A stretch of 13,280 bases of DNA from Haladaptatiplasma sp964454575 (GCA_964454575.1 CAYVTG010000054.1:1-13280), one strand, 5' to 3'. Counted from the stretch's first letter, positions 6,851 to 13,044 are shown. Notes: generated by a model from the letters alone, not told the origin. Numbers and translations are program-made.

Positions 6851-7858
6851 GTGGGCAACATCGTGGTAAAATCAAAACCCACCGAGGGTACCGATGGCCA
6901 TTCCGAAACGTTGGTTACTATAAGTGGTTCACCTACGGATTACAACATAAAGGTTGTAGCCGACAGAGATCCCGTTTTGAATTTTCTGACCGCCGCCATG
7001 TGCAGAAGCGGTTTGATCAAGCCCTACGGCATGGAACTAGTGGCTAAGAAACTGATCGATAACGAAGATCTCGTACTCGGATTGGACACCAACATACTAT
7101 ATAACTGCATAATATCAGAACATCTTCTCGGTGCTTTGGACTATGTAAATCCTTTTTCATACTCTAAGATGCCAAATTGGCTGTTGATAGTGGTGCCCGG
7201 TGTAGTCATGAAGGAGATAGAGAACGCCGCAAACCACAAAGTAAAGGGAAGATTGACTCATATCGGACGGCTCGGCTTCCGAGCACTCCAAGAGATGATG
7301 GTCCTTCAAGAAAACCGAGGAAGCTCCGGTTCTTCAGTGCATGTGGTGGGAAAGACGAATCCGCAGCAACTCCGCTATTCAGATGAAGACAGCTCTCGAT
7401 TGGAGAACGCCGATTCGCTGATACGTGATCAATTCAGGAATTTTGTTAACGAATTCAACATGAACAAAGGGGTTTTCTTTTTATCCATGGACAAGACGAA
7501 TGTTTCACTCGGTAAGGCGGAAGGACTAAAAGCCGTAAGAGTCAAACATCCGAAGATGGTGAAAACCGGATACGACATACAGCAATCACGGGACGATACG
7601 ATATTACTCTCTCGAGTACTATATGAGATCGCAGTCGAATTCGGATTGATCGAGATATCATGGAAAGAAAAAGGACGTATGCACTATATAGAATTCGATT
7701 CTGGCTGGCAGTGGAAGAACATGGGTCATTGGGAAGACTGGCAGCTCCTTTGTAACGGCTACGATAACAGCTTTTTCAAGAAACTGAACGATTTCGATAT
7801 ATTATCCATAGATCCTGTAAACGACGCATGGAAAGAACTTCGAGAGGCTATGGTATAA
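6851..7858 (+). CDS. PIN-domain protein (putative ribonuclease), N-terminus uncertain
   Basis: A predicted PIN-fold nuclease of 335 residues from the GTG used here, or about 363 if translation starts near 6767. Counting from GTG, an N-terminal region (1-75) precedes the PIN domain (about 76-232). Acidic residues expected of a metal-dependent PIN site are D79 in LGLDTNILY, E122 in VVMKEIENA, D188 in ENADSLIRDQ and D214 in LSMDKTNVSL. A C-terminal region of about 100 residues with many aromatics (SGWQWKNMGHWEDWQLL) matches nothing I recognise. It follows ftsY closely on the same strand and is probably in that operon, which suggests a housekeeping RNA role rather than a VapC toxin: it is much larger than VapC and has no antitoxin gene beside it. 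Substrate unknown. PIN call good, function inferred. Confidence 0.85.
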   Translation: MGNIVVKSKPTEGTDGHSETLVTISGSPTDYNIKVVADRDPVLNFLTAAMCRSGLIKPYGMELVAKKLIDNEDLVLGLDTNILYNCIISEHLLGALDYVNPFSYSKMPNWLLIVVPGVVMKEIENAANHKVKGRLTHIGRLGFRALQEMMVLQENRGSSGSSVHVVGKTNPQQLRYSDEDSSRLENADSLIRDQFRNFVNEFNMNKGVFFLSMDKTNVSLGKAEGLKAVRVKHPKMVKTGYDIQQSRDDTILLSRVLYEIAVEFGLIEISWKEKGRMHYIEFDSGWQWKNMGHWEDWQLLCNGYDNSFFKKLNDFDILSIDPVNDAWKELREAMV

Positions 7859-7888
7859 GTGGTAAAAGTTCGACTGATGTGACAAAAG

Positions 7889-7898
7889 TTATTTATAG
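7889..7898 (+). promoter_or_regulatory. TATA box for the DUF6015-like gene
   Basis: TTATTTATAG within an A-rich context (GACAAAAG just upstream as a possible BRE) lies about 45 nt before the ATG at 7942. Transcription would start near 7918-7922, leaving a leader of about 20 nt that contains the SD. It lies in the 83-nt gap after the PIN gene, so the small gene is probably a separate transcription unit. Confidence 0.5.
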
Positions 7899-7941
7899 GT
7901 ACGAAAACAAGATATAATACCGCAAGTTGGAAAGGAAGAAA

Positions 7942-8364
7942 ATGAGCGATAATAACGGTAACGGAAGAAGGAGACTACCATTGACCATAAAAATATTGGC
8001 CGATGCTATCAAAAACGGGATCGACGGTCGAAGGATGGAAGATAGCGCAGCCAAGATGATGGCCGAGCACGTGCTCCACTTCTTCGGATTCAGCGAAAGG
8101 ATAATCGATAATATCCTAGAACAGGAAGATCGTGACGTATTTTACATGCTGGAAGATGCAGGACTATTGACCACCGAGCGGGAGGAAACAACCCTTTACG
8201 ATGGTCGGGAGTGGCGTATACACTACTGGCTCTTCCATACGGATAAGATAAAGAAATTATCTCAGTTGACCATGGACTACAAAGAAGACGACGCCGATAG
8301 GATCACTATCTACGATGATATACCCGAAGGTGTATGGTTATCTCGTATGGAAATGGAAGAGTGA
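7942..8364 (+). CDS. Conserved archaeal protein, DUF6015-like
   Basis: A soluble 140-residue protein that I tentatively place in DUF6015, a small archaeal family known mainly from Thermoplasmatota; this is from memory of the motif HVLHFFGFSERIIDNIL followed by EDRDVFYMLEDAGLLTTERE and TTLYDGREWRIHYW (about 41-97). The middle looks like a winged-helix: a helical N-terminal part, then LEDAGLLTTEREE as a recognition helix plus wing, and a WRIHYW strand. A DNA-binding role is therefore possible but not shown. The ATG at 7942 is preceded by GGAAAGGAAG; a TTG five codons earlier overlaps this SD. The gene ends 19 nt from the 3' end of the convergent tRNA-Pro. Function unknown. Confidence 0.8.
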   Translation: MSDNNGNGRRRLPLTIKILADAIKNGIDGRRMEDSAAKMMAEHVLHFFGFSERIIDNILEQEDRDVFYMLEDAGLLTTEREETTLYDGREWRIHYWLFHTDKIKKLSQLTMDYKEDDADRITIYDDIPEGVWLSRMEMEE

Positions 8365-8371
8365 ATCTAAG

Positions 8372-8377
8372 AAAAAA
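8372..8377 (-). terminator. Oligo-T tract after tRNA-Pro
   Basis: On the minus strand the tRNA 3' end is followed after 5 nt by CTTTTTTC. Archaeal RNA polymerase terminates at oligo-T runs, so this is a likely terminator for the tRNA and for any hepT read-through. It also sits in the 19-nt gap before the convergent DUF6015-like gene. Confidence 0.55.
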
Positions 8378-8382
8378 GAGAG

Positions 8383-8457
8383 TGGGCCCGCCGAAATTTG
8401 AATTCGGGTTCCGGCGTCCCGAACGCCGAAGGATGGACCAAGCTACCCCACGGGCCC
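8383..8457 (-). tRNA. tRNA-Pro (anticodon CGG)
   Basis: Read on the minus strand, a full cloverleaf can be drawn. The acceptor stem pairs GGGCCCG with CGGGCCC. The D arm GGGTAGCTTGGTCCATCC is the typical archaeal tRNA-Pro D arm. The anticodon stem pairs CGGCG with CGCCG around the loop TTCGGGA, giving anticodon CGG. A 4-nt variable region GAAC follows. The T stem pairs CCGAA with TTCGG around TTCAAAT. The discriminator is A and CCA is not encoded (ACT follows), so CCA-adding enzyme is needed. There is no intron in the anticodon loop. The 5' end lies 10 nt after the hepT stop codon and only a weak A/T-rich element (AAATACAAAA) is found 25-35 nt upstream inside hepT, so its promoter is unclear. 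Confidence 0.96.
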
Positions 8458-8467
8458 TGTGTGATGT

Positions 8468-8815
8468 TTACTCGTTTTGTATTTCTTCTAGAGAGGCATT
8501 GACTATTTTTTCAAGTTTGGGAATTTTGTTATTGATAACATCCCGGACAACCTGCCAGTCGATGCCAAAATAGTGATGGATGAGGATGTCTCTGAATCCG
8601 GCGATCTTTTTCCATTCGATAGATGAGTTCTGTTGCTTATAATCTTCTGAGAGATTTTTTACCGCCTCGCCGATAACCTCAAGGCTGCGGATAGATGCCC
8701 TTTGCAGCACAATGTCGCCTATCAAACCGTTTACGGAGATATTATCGCAGTGTTCCGATAGGAATTCGATCTCATCTTTGATATGTTTAAGGTACTCTAT
8801 ATCTTTCTCATCCAC
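8468..8815 (-). CDS. hepT: HepT-like HEPN ribonuclease toxin (DUF86)
   Basis: The HEPN toxin of a HepT/MntA (type VII) toxin-antitoxin module. The 115-residue helical protein carries the catalytic R-x4-H-x-Y motif as RDILIHHY (R75, H80, Y82, counted from the GTG start), followed by FGIDWQVVRDVI, as in DUF86 proteins. The tyrosine of this motif is the residue that MntA-type partners AMPylate to silence the RNase. All motif residues are present, so the toxin looks active. The GTG at 8815 is chosen: GGGAGG is 7-8 nt upstream, and VDEKDIEYL is where relatives begin; a TTG three codons earlier is too close to the SD. It overlaps the mntA end by 8 nt. The tRNA-Pro gene begins 10 nt after its stop. 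Confidence 0.93.
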   Translation of the reverse strand: MDEKDIEYLKHIKDEIEFLSEHCDNISVNGLIGDIVLQRASIRSLEVIGEAVKNLSEDYKQQNSSIEWKKIAGFRDILIHHYFGIDWQVVRDVINNKIPKLEKIVNASLEEIQNE

Positions 8816-9089
8816 ACCAAACAACCTCCCGTCTTATATGCGGACCGATATGAGAACTAAGGCCGCCTGTGGTTACCAGATCAACTTTTTTTCCGAATAA
8901 TTCTTCAAGAAAGAACAAGAGGTCCATAAAGTTATCGAATGTAGTCTCTTCGAATTCCACAAGGATATCAACATCGCTACTTTCCTTATGCTCATCCCTG
9001 GCGTATGAACCGAAAACACCGATACTTTTGACACTGAACCGCTCTTTTATCTCGGTTTTGTGCTCTTCGAGTATCTTTTTAACGTCCAT
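8808..9089 (-). CDS. mntA: MntA-like nucleotidyltransferase antitoxin
   Basis: A minimal nucleotidyltransferase of 93 residues, the antitoxin of the pair. It has the family motif G-S-x10-D-x-D exactly: GSYARDEHKESSDVDILVEF, with G27, S28, D39 and D41. Proteins of this kind transfer AMP from ATP to the tyrosine of the HepT R-x4-H-x-Y motif. The N-terminal stretch MDVKKILEEHKTEIKERFSV and the third strand KKVDLVTTGGLS, whose D is a possible third metal ligand, complete the fold. The start ATG has GTGGAG about 9 nt upstream. The order antitoxin first, toxin overlapping behind, fits tight coupling. A TATA box at 9158-9165 lies upstream with an inverted repeat between it and the gene. Both genes look intact. 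Confidence 0.93.
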   Translation of the reverse strand: MDVKKILEEHKTEIKERFSVKSIGVFGSYARDEHKESSDVDILVEFEETTFDNFMDLLFFLEELFGKKVDLVTTGGLSSHIGPHIRREVVWCG

Positions 9090-9128
9090 GAGCTATGTCT
9101 CCACTATCTTGATCCGTAAGACCGTCCG

Positions 9129-9165
9129 TACGACATCGTTCGTATATTACTGTTGTATCTATAAA
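9129..9165 (-). promoter_or_regulatory. mntA-hepT promoter with inverted repeat at the likely start site
   Basis: On the minus strand GGGATTTATAGATAC gives a good TATA element (9158-9165), predicting a start near 9132. An inverted repeat with arms TACGA and TCGTA separated by 6 nt (9129-9144) overlaps this start, the usual position for a repressor site. Two further palindromes lie upstream: ACATAG-TGT-CTATGT (9188-9202) and CGTAT-C-ATACG (9231-9241). The TATA box is moderately convincing; the operator role is inference. Confidence 0.4.
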
Positions 9166-9282
9166 TCCCATATCAGCAAAAGACGTTACATAGTGTCTAT
9201 GTTAAAAATCTATCGTTCCAAGATTATGTACGTATCATACGATGCGATAAAATTAATACTGTAGTTAAGAATATGGCGGTAT

Positions 9283-9657
9283 ATGAAAAAGGTACTGCTG
9301 CCCCTTATACTGATGGTGTTTGGCGTCGTGCTTTTAGCTACAGCTTTACTCACCGGCGACGCGGAGATGTTTATCGTGCTTTTTTTTATCCCTGTTATCT
9401 ACGGCGGCAGTATTCTTATGATGGTCGGCGTACTTCTCGTGTTCACCGGATTTTTTTTGTTGTTCTTCTTACCATTCTTTGAAGCGGATGAAACGCGGGA
9501 GTTAGCTAACACCGAGAAAAGCTACGGCGGTGTCGTATTCATCGGACCCATACCGATCGTATTCGGTTCCAACACCGATATAACCCGAAATATGTTGTAT
9601 ATCGGCATCGTTTTGGCCATCATCCTTTTATTGGTTTACCTATTTTGGTTCCTTTGA
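9283..9657 (+). CDS. DUF131 / TIGR00304 family membrane protein
   Basis: A 124-residue membrane protein with about three hydrophobic segments (about 4-23, 28-66 as a long one or pair, 104-123). The motif YGGVVFIGPIPIVFGSN (81-97) directly before the last segment is the signature of the archaeal DUF131 / TIGR00304 family, whose function is unknown. The family is usually nearer 75-100 residues; the extra length is in the long hydrophobic N-terminal half. The ATG at 9283 has GGCGGT a few nt upstream; an ATG at 9273 is in another frame. The M20 peptidase gene follows after 6 nt and is probably co-transcribed. No convincing TATA box was found; GATAAAATTAATAC at 9246-9259 is a weak candidate. Confidence 0.85.
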   Translation: MKKVLLPLILMVFGVVLLATALLTGDAEMFIVLFFIPVIYGGSILMMVGVLLVFTGFFLLFFLPFFEADETRELANTEKSYGGVVFIGPIPIVFGSNTDITRNMLYIGIVLAIILLLVYLFWFL

Positions 9658-9663
9658 AAGCAT

Positions 9664-10716
9664 ATGGAACGATATATTCGAGAAAATCTGCGGAAATTGG
9701 TTCTGACACCAAGTGTTAGCAACAGTTCGATGGACAAAATAGTGGATCATACGGTCTCCATCCTATACGATATGGGGCTCGGTTCACGTGTTATAACAGG
9801 AGAAGAGCATTCACCGGTTATAATCGCGTCTTACGGTAAGAAAGGTGTATGTTTCTCCGGACATCTGGACACGGTCCCACTGGGCGATGGTTGGAAACAC
9901 GATCAAGGCGAAGTGGTGGGCAGCCGAATGTACGGACGAGGTACTCTGGACATGAAAGGACCCTGCGTTTCCATGATGGCAGCCGCTGAAAGGTTGTTGG
10001 AGATGGAGATACCCTTTACACTGATATTTACTACCGACGAAGAGGTTTCCATGAACGGCGCACTGGCCGTTGCAGAAGAGCCGGAAGTGGTGGATGCTCC
10101 AGCGGTGGTGATATGCGAACCCACAGGCGGTTTGGTGGTCAATGAAGAAAAGGGCGTCTATCAATTCAAGATAAAGACTACCGGAGTTAATGCACACGCG
10201 AGTATGCCTGAAAAAGGCGAGAACGCCGTGGTAAAGATACTGCCGATACTGGAGAAGATGAATAGCTTGAATAACGTACCCGCCGGTAAAGACCAGATAT
10301 CTTGCTGTGTAGATGTTGTTAAAGGCGGCAGTGCAACAAACGTCATACCGGCAGAATGTACGGCTGAGATCGATGTTAGATTCCCAGCTTCCTTTGAAGA
10401 CGAAAACAGTATTCGCCAGTATCTTTTCGATCCTGTTTCCGAAGATCACGAATACGAGCTGATCCAGTATCTTGATCCGGTTTCTGTAGATGCTGAGTCA
10501 GAATGTATAAAAACCATGCTTGATTTAACCGGTACGGAGCTTTGGTCAGTACCGTATGGGACGGAGATGGTTCGATTCGCCAAGACCAATCCGAATACAT
10601 TTATCTTCGGACCCGGGCAGGTAGATGTGGCCCATAAACCAGATGAATGGATAGATATGGATGATCTGGTCGATATCGTGAAGATATACGTCGAATATGC
10701 CCGAAGGATGGCTTAA
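9664..10716 (+). CDS. M20 family metallopeptidase (ArgE/DapE/carboxypeptidase G2-like)
   Basis: A co-catalytic zinc amidohydrolase of 350 residues, cytoplasmic (no signal peptide). Expected metal and catalytic residues are visible: H67 and D69 in SGHLDTVP, bridging D96 in GRGTLDMKG, the general base pair E126/E127 in TTDEEVS, E152 in CEPT, and H324 in VAHKPDEW. The lid/dimerisation domain (about 165-275) contains NAHASMPEKGENAV, with H178, and GGSATNVIPAECTAEIDVRFP. Relatives deacylate N-acyl amino acids (acetylornithine, succinyl-diaminopimelate, LysW-linked lysine) or act as dipeptidases; the sequence alone does not settle the substrate, and no arginine or lysine pathway genes are nearby. 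The ATG lies 6 nt after the DUF131 stop with only a weak SD. Its stop shares bases with the convergent asnS stop. Confidence 0.95.
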   Translation: MERYIRENLRKLVLTPSVSNSSMDKIVDHTVSILYDMGLGSRVITGEEHSPVIIASYGKKGVCFSGHLDTVPLGDGWKHDQGEVVGSRMYGRGTLDMKGPCVSMMAAAERLLEMEIPFTLIFTTDEEVSMNGALAVAEEPEVVDAPAVVICEPTGGLVVNEEKGVYQFKIKTTGVNAHASMPEKGENAVVKILPILEKMNSLNNVPAGKDQISCCVDVVKGGSATNVIPAECTAEIDVRFPASFEDENSIRQYLFDPVSEDHEYELIQYLDPVSVDAESECIKTMLDLTGTELWSVPYGTEMVRFAKTNPNTFIFGPGQVDVAHKPDEWIDMDDLVDIVKIYVEYARRMA

Positions 10717-12011
10717 GGTCTGTATCTACTGGGTGTTCTCGGGAACGGTATGGCGTCTCTTATATGCTCCAGGTCGCAGAGCCACATGACCAACCGTTCT
10801 ACGCCGAGACCATAACCGGAGTGTGGAACGCTTCCGTATCTACGTGTATCAAGGAACCAGCTGTATATGGAAATGTCTTCTCCTTCTTCTTTCAATCTAT
10901 CTTCCAACGAGTCTATACTGGTTTCCCTCTCAGAACCGCCTATTAGCTCTCCAACGTTGGGAACGAGTAGGTCGAAGCCCAGTACCTTGCTTTCGTCGTC
11001 TTCGGCCCTCTTCATGTAGAATGCCTTTATCTCCTTGGGATAATGGGTGACGAATACGGGTTTATCGTATATCTCGGTAAGTTTCCGTTCGTGCGGAGTA
11101 CCGAAATCATCGCCGTAGTTAACATCCAGCCCGCTGTCTTGGAGCGTTGAAATAGCTTCTTCGTATGTAATCCTATGGAACGGAGGTTTCACCTTTTTTA
11201 GATACTCTAGATCTCCTTCCCGCAGATTATCTAGTTCTTTATGATCATTTTCCAGTACCTTTTCCGTAACATGACAGACCATCCCTTCAGCTAGGTCCAG
11301 CAGTCCGTCGAACTGTAGCCACGGAGCTTCGGTTTCCGCATGCCAGTATTCGGTAAGATGTCTTGATGTACGTGATTTCTCCGCTCTGAAGCTTGGAGCG
11401 ATGGTGTATATTTTCCCAAGGCCGAATATTGCCGCCTCAGCGTACAGCTGCCAACTCTGGGCTAGATATACCTCATCATCGAAGTATTGTACAGGGAAGA
11501 GCGTGGAACCGCCTTCGCATGCCAGCGGGGTCAGTATGGGTGATTGGAATTCTTTGTAACCGTTGTTTCTAAAATATTCGTGTATCGCTCCGAACACGGT
11601 GGAGCGGACGGTCAGAATGTCTCTCATGTAAGTAGAGCGCAGCCACAGATGTCTGTTCTCCAGCAGATGTTCAACGCTCTGGTCTTCCTGTATGGGGAAC
11701 ACATCTGCTGCATGGACGATATCGATGTCGGATACCCGTATCTCGTAACCGCCCGGAGCACGCTTGTCTTCGATAACTTCTCCCTTCAATGTGACGGATG
11801 ATTCCACCAGCAGCGATTTAACTTCATCGAAGACGTCCACTGCATCGCTGGCGACCATGGCCTGTACCACTCCCGAGGGGTCTCTTACGTTGAGGAATAC
11901 CATCTTTCCGATATTTCGTGTGCGGTGAACCCAGCCTCTTATAGCTATCTCTTTACCGGTATGATCGCCTTCTAGTATCTCTTGGATATCGGTGTATCTT
12001 TCTTCTGCCAT
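10713..12011 (-). CDS. asnS: Asparagine--tRNA ligase
   Basis: A class IIb aminoacyl-tRNA synthetase of 432 residues that charges tRNA-Asn directly. An N-terminal OB-fold anticodon-binding domain (about 1-110, with IAIRGWVHRTRNIGKMVFLN) is followed by the catalytic domain. Motif 1 surrounds FRNNGYKEFQSPILTP (147-162). Motif 2 is FRAEKSRTSRHLTEYWHAE (208-226); the KSRTSRHL and EYWHAE form marks AsnRS rather than AspRS, which has EHNTTRHLNE. Motif 3 is GYGLGVERL (399-407). The ATG giving MAEERYTDIQ is chosen because the OB fold begins right after it; the open frame runs 38 codons further up, but that part would cross the promoter. A TATA box (GCTTATATC) lies about 32-40 nt upstream, so the leader is short. 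Having AsnRS means this organism need not make Asn-tRNA by transamidation. Confidence 0.97.
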   Translation of the reverse strand: MAEERYTDIQEILEGDHTGKEIAIRGWVHRTRNIGKMVFLNVRDPSGVVQAMVASDAVDVFDEVKSLLVESSVTLKGEVIEDKRAPGGYEIRVSDIDIVHAADVFPIQEDQSVEHLLENRHLWLRSTYMRDILTVRSTVFGAIHEYFRNNGYKEFQSPILTPLACEGGSTLFPVQYFDDEVYLAQSWQLYAEAAIFGLGKIYTIAPSFRAEKSRTSRHLTEYWHAETEAPWLQFDGLLDLAEGMVCHVTEKVLENDHKELDNLREGDLEYLKKVKPPFHRITYEEAISTLQDSGLDVNYGDDFGTPHERKLTEIYDKPVFVTHYPKEIKAFYMKRAEDDESKVLGFDLLVPNVGELIGGSERETSIDSLEDRLKEEGEDISIYSWFLDTRRYGSVPHSGYGLGVERLVMWLCDLEHIRDAIPFPRTPSRYRP

Positions 12012-12042
12012 ATTTTCCACTGTCCCTTTAGTTATGGTTAAA

Positions 12043-12051
12043 GATATAAGC
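12043..12051 (-). promoter_or_regulatory. asnS TATA box
   Basis: On the minus strand GCTTATATC lies 32-40 nt before the asnS ATG, predicting transcription from about 12015-12022 and a leader of roughly 5-12 nt. This supports the downstream ATG at 12011 as the real start rather than the longer open frame. Confidence 0.5.
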
Positions 12052-12074
12052 GTTTTGGAATATCCTGGGTAATG

Positions 12075-12082
12075 TTTATATA
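12075..12082 (+). promoter_or_regulatory. Strong TATA box reading away from asnS
   Basis: TTTATATA is a near-ideal archaeal box A. Its predicted start, about 25-28 nt downstream, falls at 12105-12110, directly before the ATG at 12111, which would give a leaderless message. It is the best-looking promoter in this intergenic region, yet only a short or decayed gene follows. The complementary TATATAAA could also serve the minus strand as a distal asnS element. Confidence 0.5.
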
Positions 12083-12110
12083 TTGTTGGAGAACTCATAT
12101 AATTCTGAAC

Positions 12111-12340
12111 ATGATCAAAGAACACAACAGACTTGAACTCATGAAGAAGATGAAGGAAGTCGAATAAGCAGATAGAGAGGAACTAGTGTCGTTAGATGAG
12201 TTATGTTCTCTTTTCCATGAAAAAAGCCCCACGCAGTGGGGCGCGAACAAATTCGTTTTTGCGATCTCTTGATTTCCGTTCTGAGCCACGCCCAAAATGA
12301 GGGAACGATGATAGTGATGACCCAGCTGGGATTGATATGA
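12111..12340 (+). pseudogene. Probable decayed small gene (in-frame stop plus -1 frameshift)
   Basis: From ATG 12111 the frame reads MIKEHNRLELMKKMKEVE, meets TAA at 12165, and continues as ADREELVSLDELCSLFHEK and SPTQWGANKFVF until TGA at 12270. A shift to the -1 frame in the T5 run at 12256-12260 gives CDLLISVLSHAQ then NEGTMIVMTQLGLI, ending at TGA 12338. Joined, this is an about 75-residue, charged, helix-prone polypeptide with a consistent protein-like look across two lesions. No family is recognised. Alternatives are an 18-residue leaderless peptide gene at 12111-12167, a small RNA, or chance. The GAA-to-TAA type change and the homopolymer indel would each need only one base; the second could also be a sequencing error. 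Confidence 0.4.
12220..12242 (-). terminator. Hairpin with T-tract downstream of the TumE-like operon
   Basis: On the minus strand GCCCCAC-TGC-GTGGGGC, a perfect 7-bp stem with a 3-nt loop, is followed directly by TTTTTT. This has the form of an intrinsic terminator and would end transcripts from the toxin-antitoxin-like operon, whose last stop codon is about 113 nt upstream. On the plus strand the same hairpin lies within the decayed small gene and has no T-tract directly behind it. Confidence 0.55.
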
Positions 12341-12354
12341 CTTAAGCTATCTCT

Positions 12355-12717
12355 TCATAGCCGGTTCCGGATCCAGTCCATAATTCGCCTGAAATTATCT
12401 TCCGGTGAAAGGTCCGGGGATGTAATATCATCTTCAACTACCTCATCTGTTTGACCCAGATGAAGATGTCTTGGAAAGGTTTTCATAGGATGGTGAGGGG
12501 CGTTGTTGAACCGCGCGATTAGTTCATCTCCTTTCTGCCAATGAACGCTATAATCTCCTGACTCTTCATCATACCTTATATCCAATATAGATCCATCTTT
12601 GAATTTCACCCGGAGCCTTGACGGATTGAGTAGATGAGGAGCGTCATAGATGAATTCGGTAGACTTCAAAATATCATAGAATTCATTTTCGACGATCTTC
12701 GAGAACCTATCCAGCAT
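12355..12717 (-). CDS. DUF6516 / TumE-like toxin protein
   Basis: A 120-residue protein resembling the DUF6516 (TumE) family of putative toxins in two-gene toxin-antitoxin loci. The diagnostic block is YSVHWQKGDELIARF followed by NNAPHHPMKTFPRHLH (about 56-86), preceded by the strands SRLRVKFKDGSILDIRY (33-49). Family members normally read W-h-x-DNAPHHP...TFPHHKH; here the final part is FPRHLH. The start ATG has GAGGATGG 3-4 nt upstream and overlaps the partner gene's end by 11 nt, a coupling typical of toxin-antitoxin pairs. The last residues DWIRNRL close the expected C-terminal helix. The family's biochemical activity is not something I can state with certainty; the histidine-rich motif suggests a nuclease-like site. 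Confidence 0.8.
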   Translation of the reverse strand: MLDRFSKIVENEFYDILKSTEFIYDAPHLLNPSRLRVKFKDGSILDIRYDEESGDYSVHWQKGDELIARFNNAPHHPMKTFPRHLHLGQTDEVVEDDITSPDLSPEDNFRRIMDWIRNRL

Positions 12718-13012
12718 CGTCCATCCTCTTCTGAACCGCGCGAAATCGTTTTATGCTGTCCTCAACATCTCTCCATGTAAGATAGTCCTCCCATGCAGGA
12801 TGTTCTTTTACATCTCCCTTCTTGATCTTCTTCTTCAACTCGAAAGAAGAGTCACAACCATACTGCTTCTTGAGGTTAGTTTCGAATTTCATAAGGTCTA
12901 ACAATGCAGTCTTTATGTAAGTGGTCATCATGTCATCGGTAAGTCTTTCTTCGGTGATTTCCAACTCCGAAGAGAGTTTTTTTATGATCTGAGAAGTACT
13001 TGAAGTTGCCAT
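12707..13012 (-). CDS. Partner (putative antitoxin) of the TumE-like protein
   Basis: A 101-residue hydrophilic, helix-rich protein without a family I can name with confidence. It lies directly upstream of and overlaps the DUF6516-like gene, the usual place of an antitoxin. Visible parts are a polar N-terminus (MATSSTSQ), a helical segment with EITEERLTDDMMTTYIKTAL, a basic KKKIKKGD stretch, and the tryptophan-containing acidic block HPAWEDYLTWRDVEDSIKRF (about 76-95). A similar W-E-x-x-x-D-Y-x-x-W segment occurs, as I recall, in other small proteins encoded next to DUF6516. No clear HTH is visible. The ATG giving MATSS is preferred over an ATG four codons earlier because it sits about 10 nt after the start site predicted from the TATA box at 13045-13052. 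Confidence 0.65.
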   Translation of the reverse strand: MATSSTSQIIKKLSSELEITEERLTDDMMTTYIKTALLDLMKFETNLKKQYGCDSSFELKKKIKKGDVKEHPAWEDYLTWRDVEDSIKRFRAVQKRMDDAG

Positions 13013-13044
13013 GTTATTCCACATCGTATATATGAATGAAGAGA

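Noticed and set aside
9811..10449. 212-codon minus-strand open frame inside the M20 peptidase gene
   Set aside because: Complete antisense shadow of a gene with all catalytic motifs intact; the translation is C/H-rich without recognisable pattern.
12012..12125. 38-codon N-terminal extension of AsnRS
   Set aside because: Not conserved in AsnRS, crosses a good TATA box, and the OB fold begins directly after the ATG at 12011.
12236..12292. GGGCGTG ... CGCGCCC pairing on the minus strand, considered as a tRNA acceptor or other structured RNA
   Set aside because: No D, anticodon or T arms can be drawn between the two halves, and the CGCGCCC side competes with the stronger 7-bp terminator hairpin.
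12095..12295. 66-codon minus-strand open frame between the TumE-like gene and asnS
   Set aside because: It overlaps the hairpin terminator, lacks an SD, and reads as low-complexity S/F-rich sequence antisense to the more protein-like plus-strand frames.
12300..12345. GTGATGA at 12314-12320, considered as box C of a C/D sRNA
   Set aside because: No CTGA box D at a suitable distance and no internal C'/D' pair.
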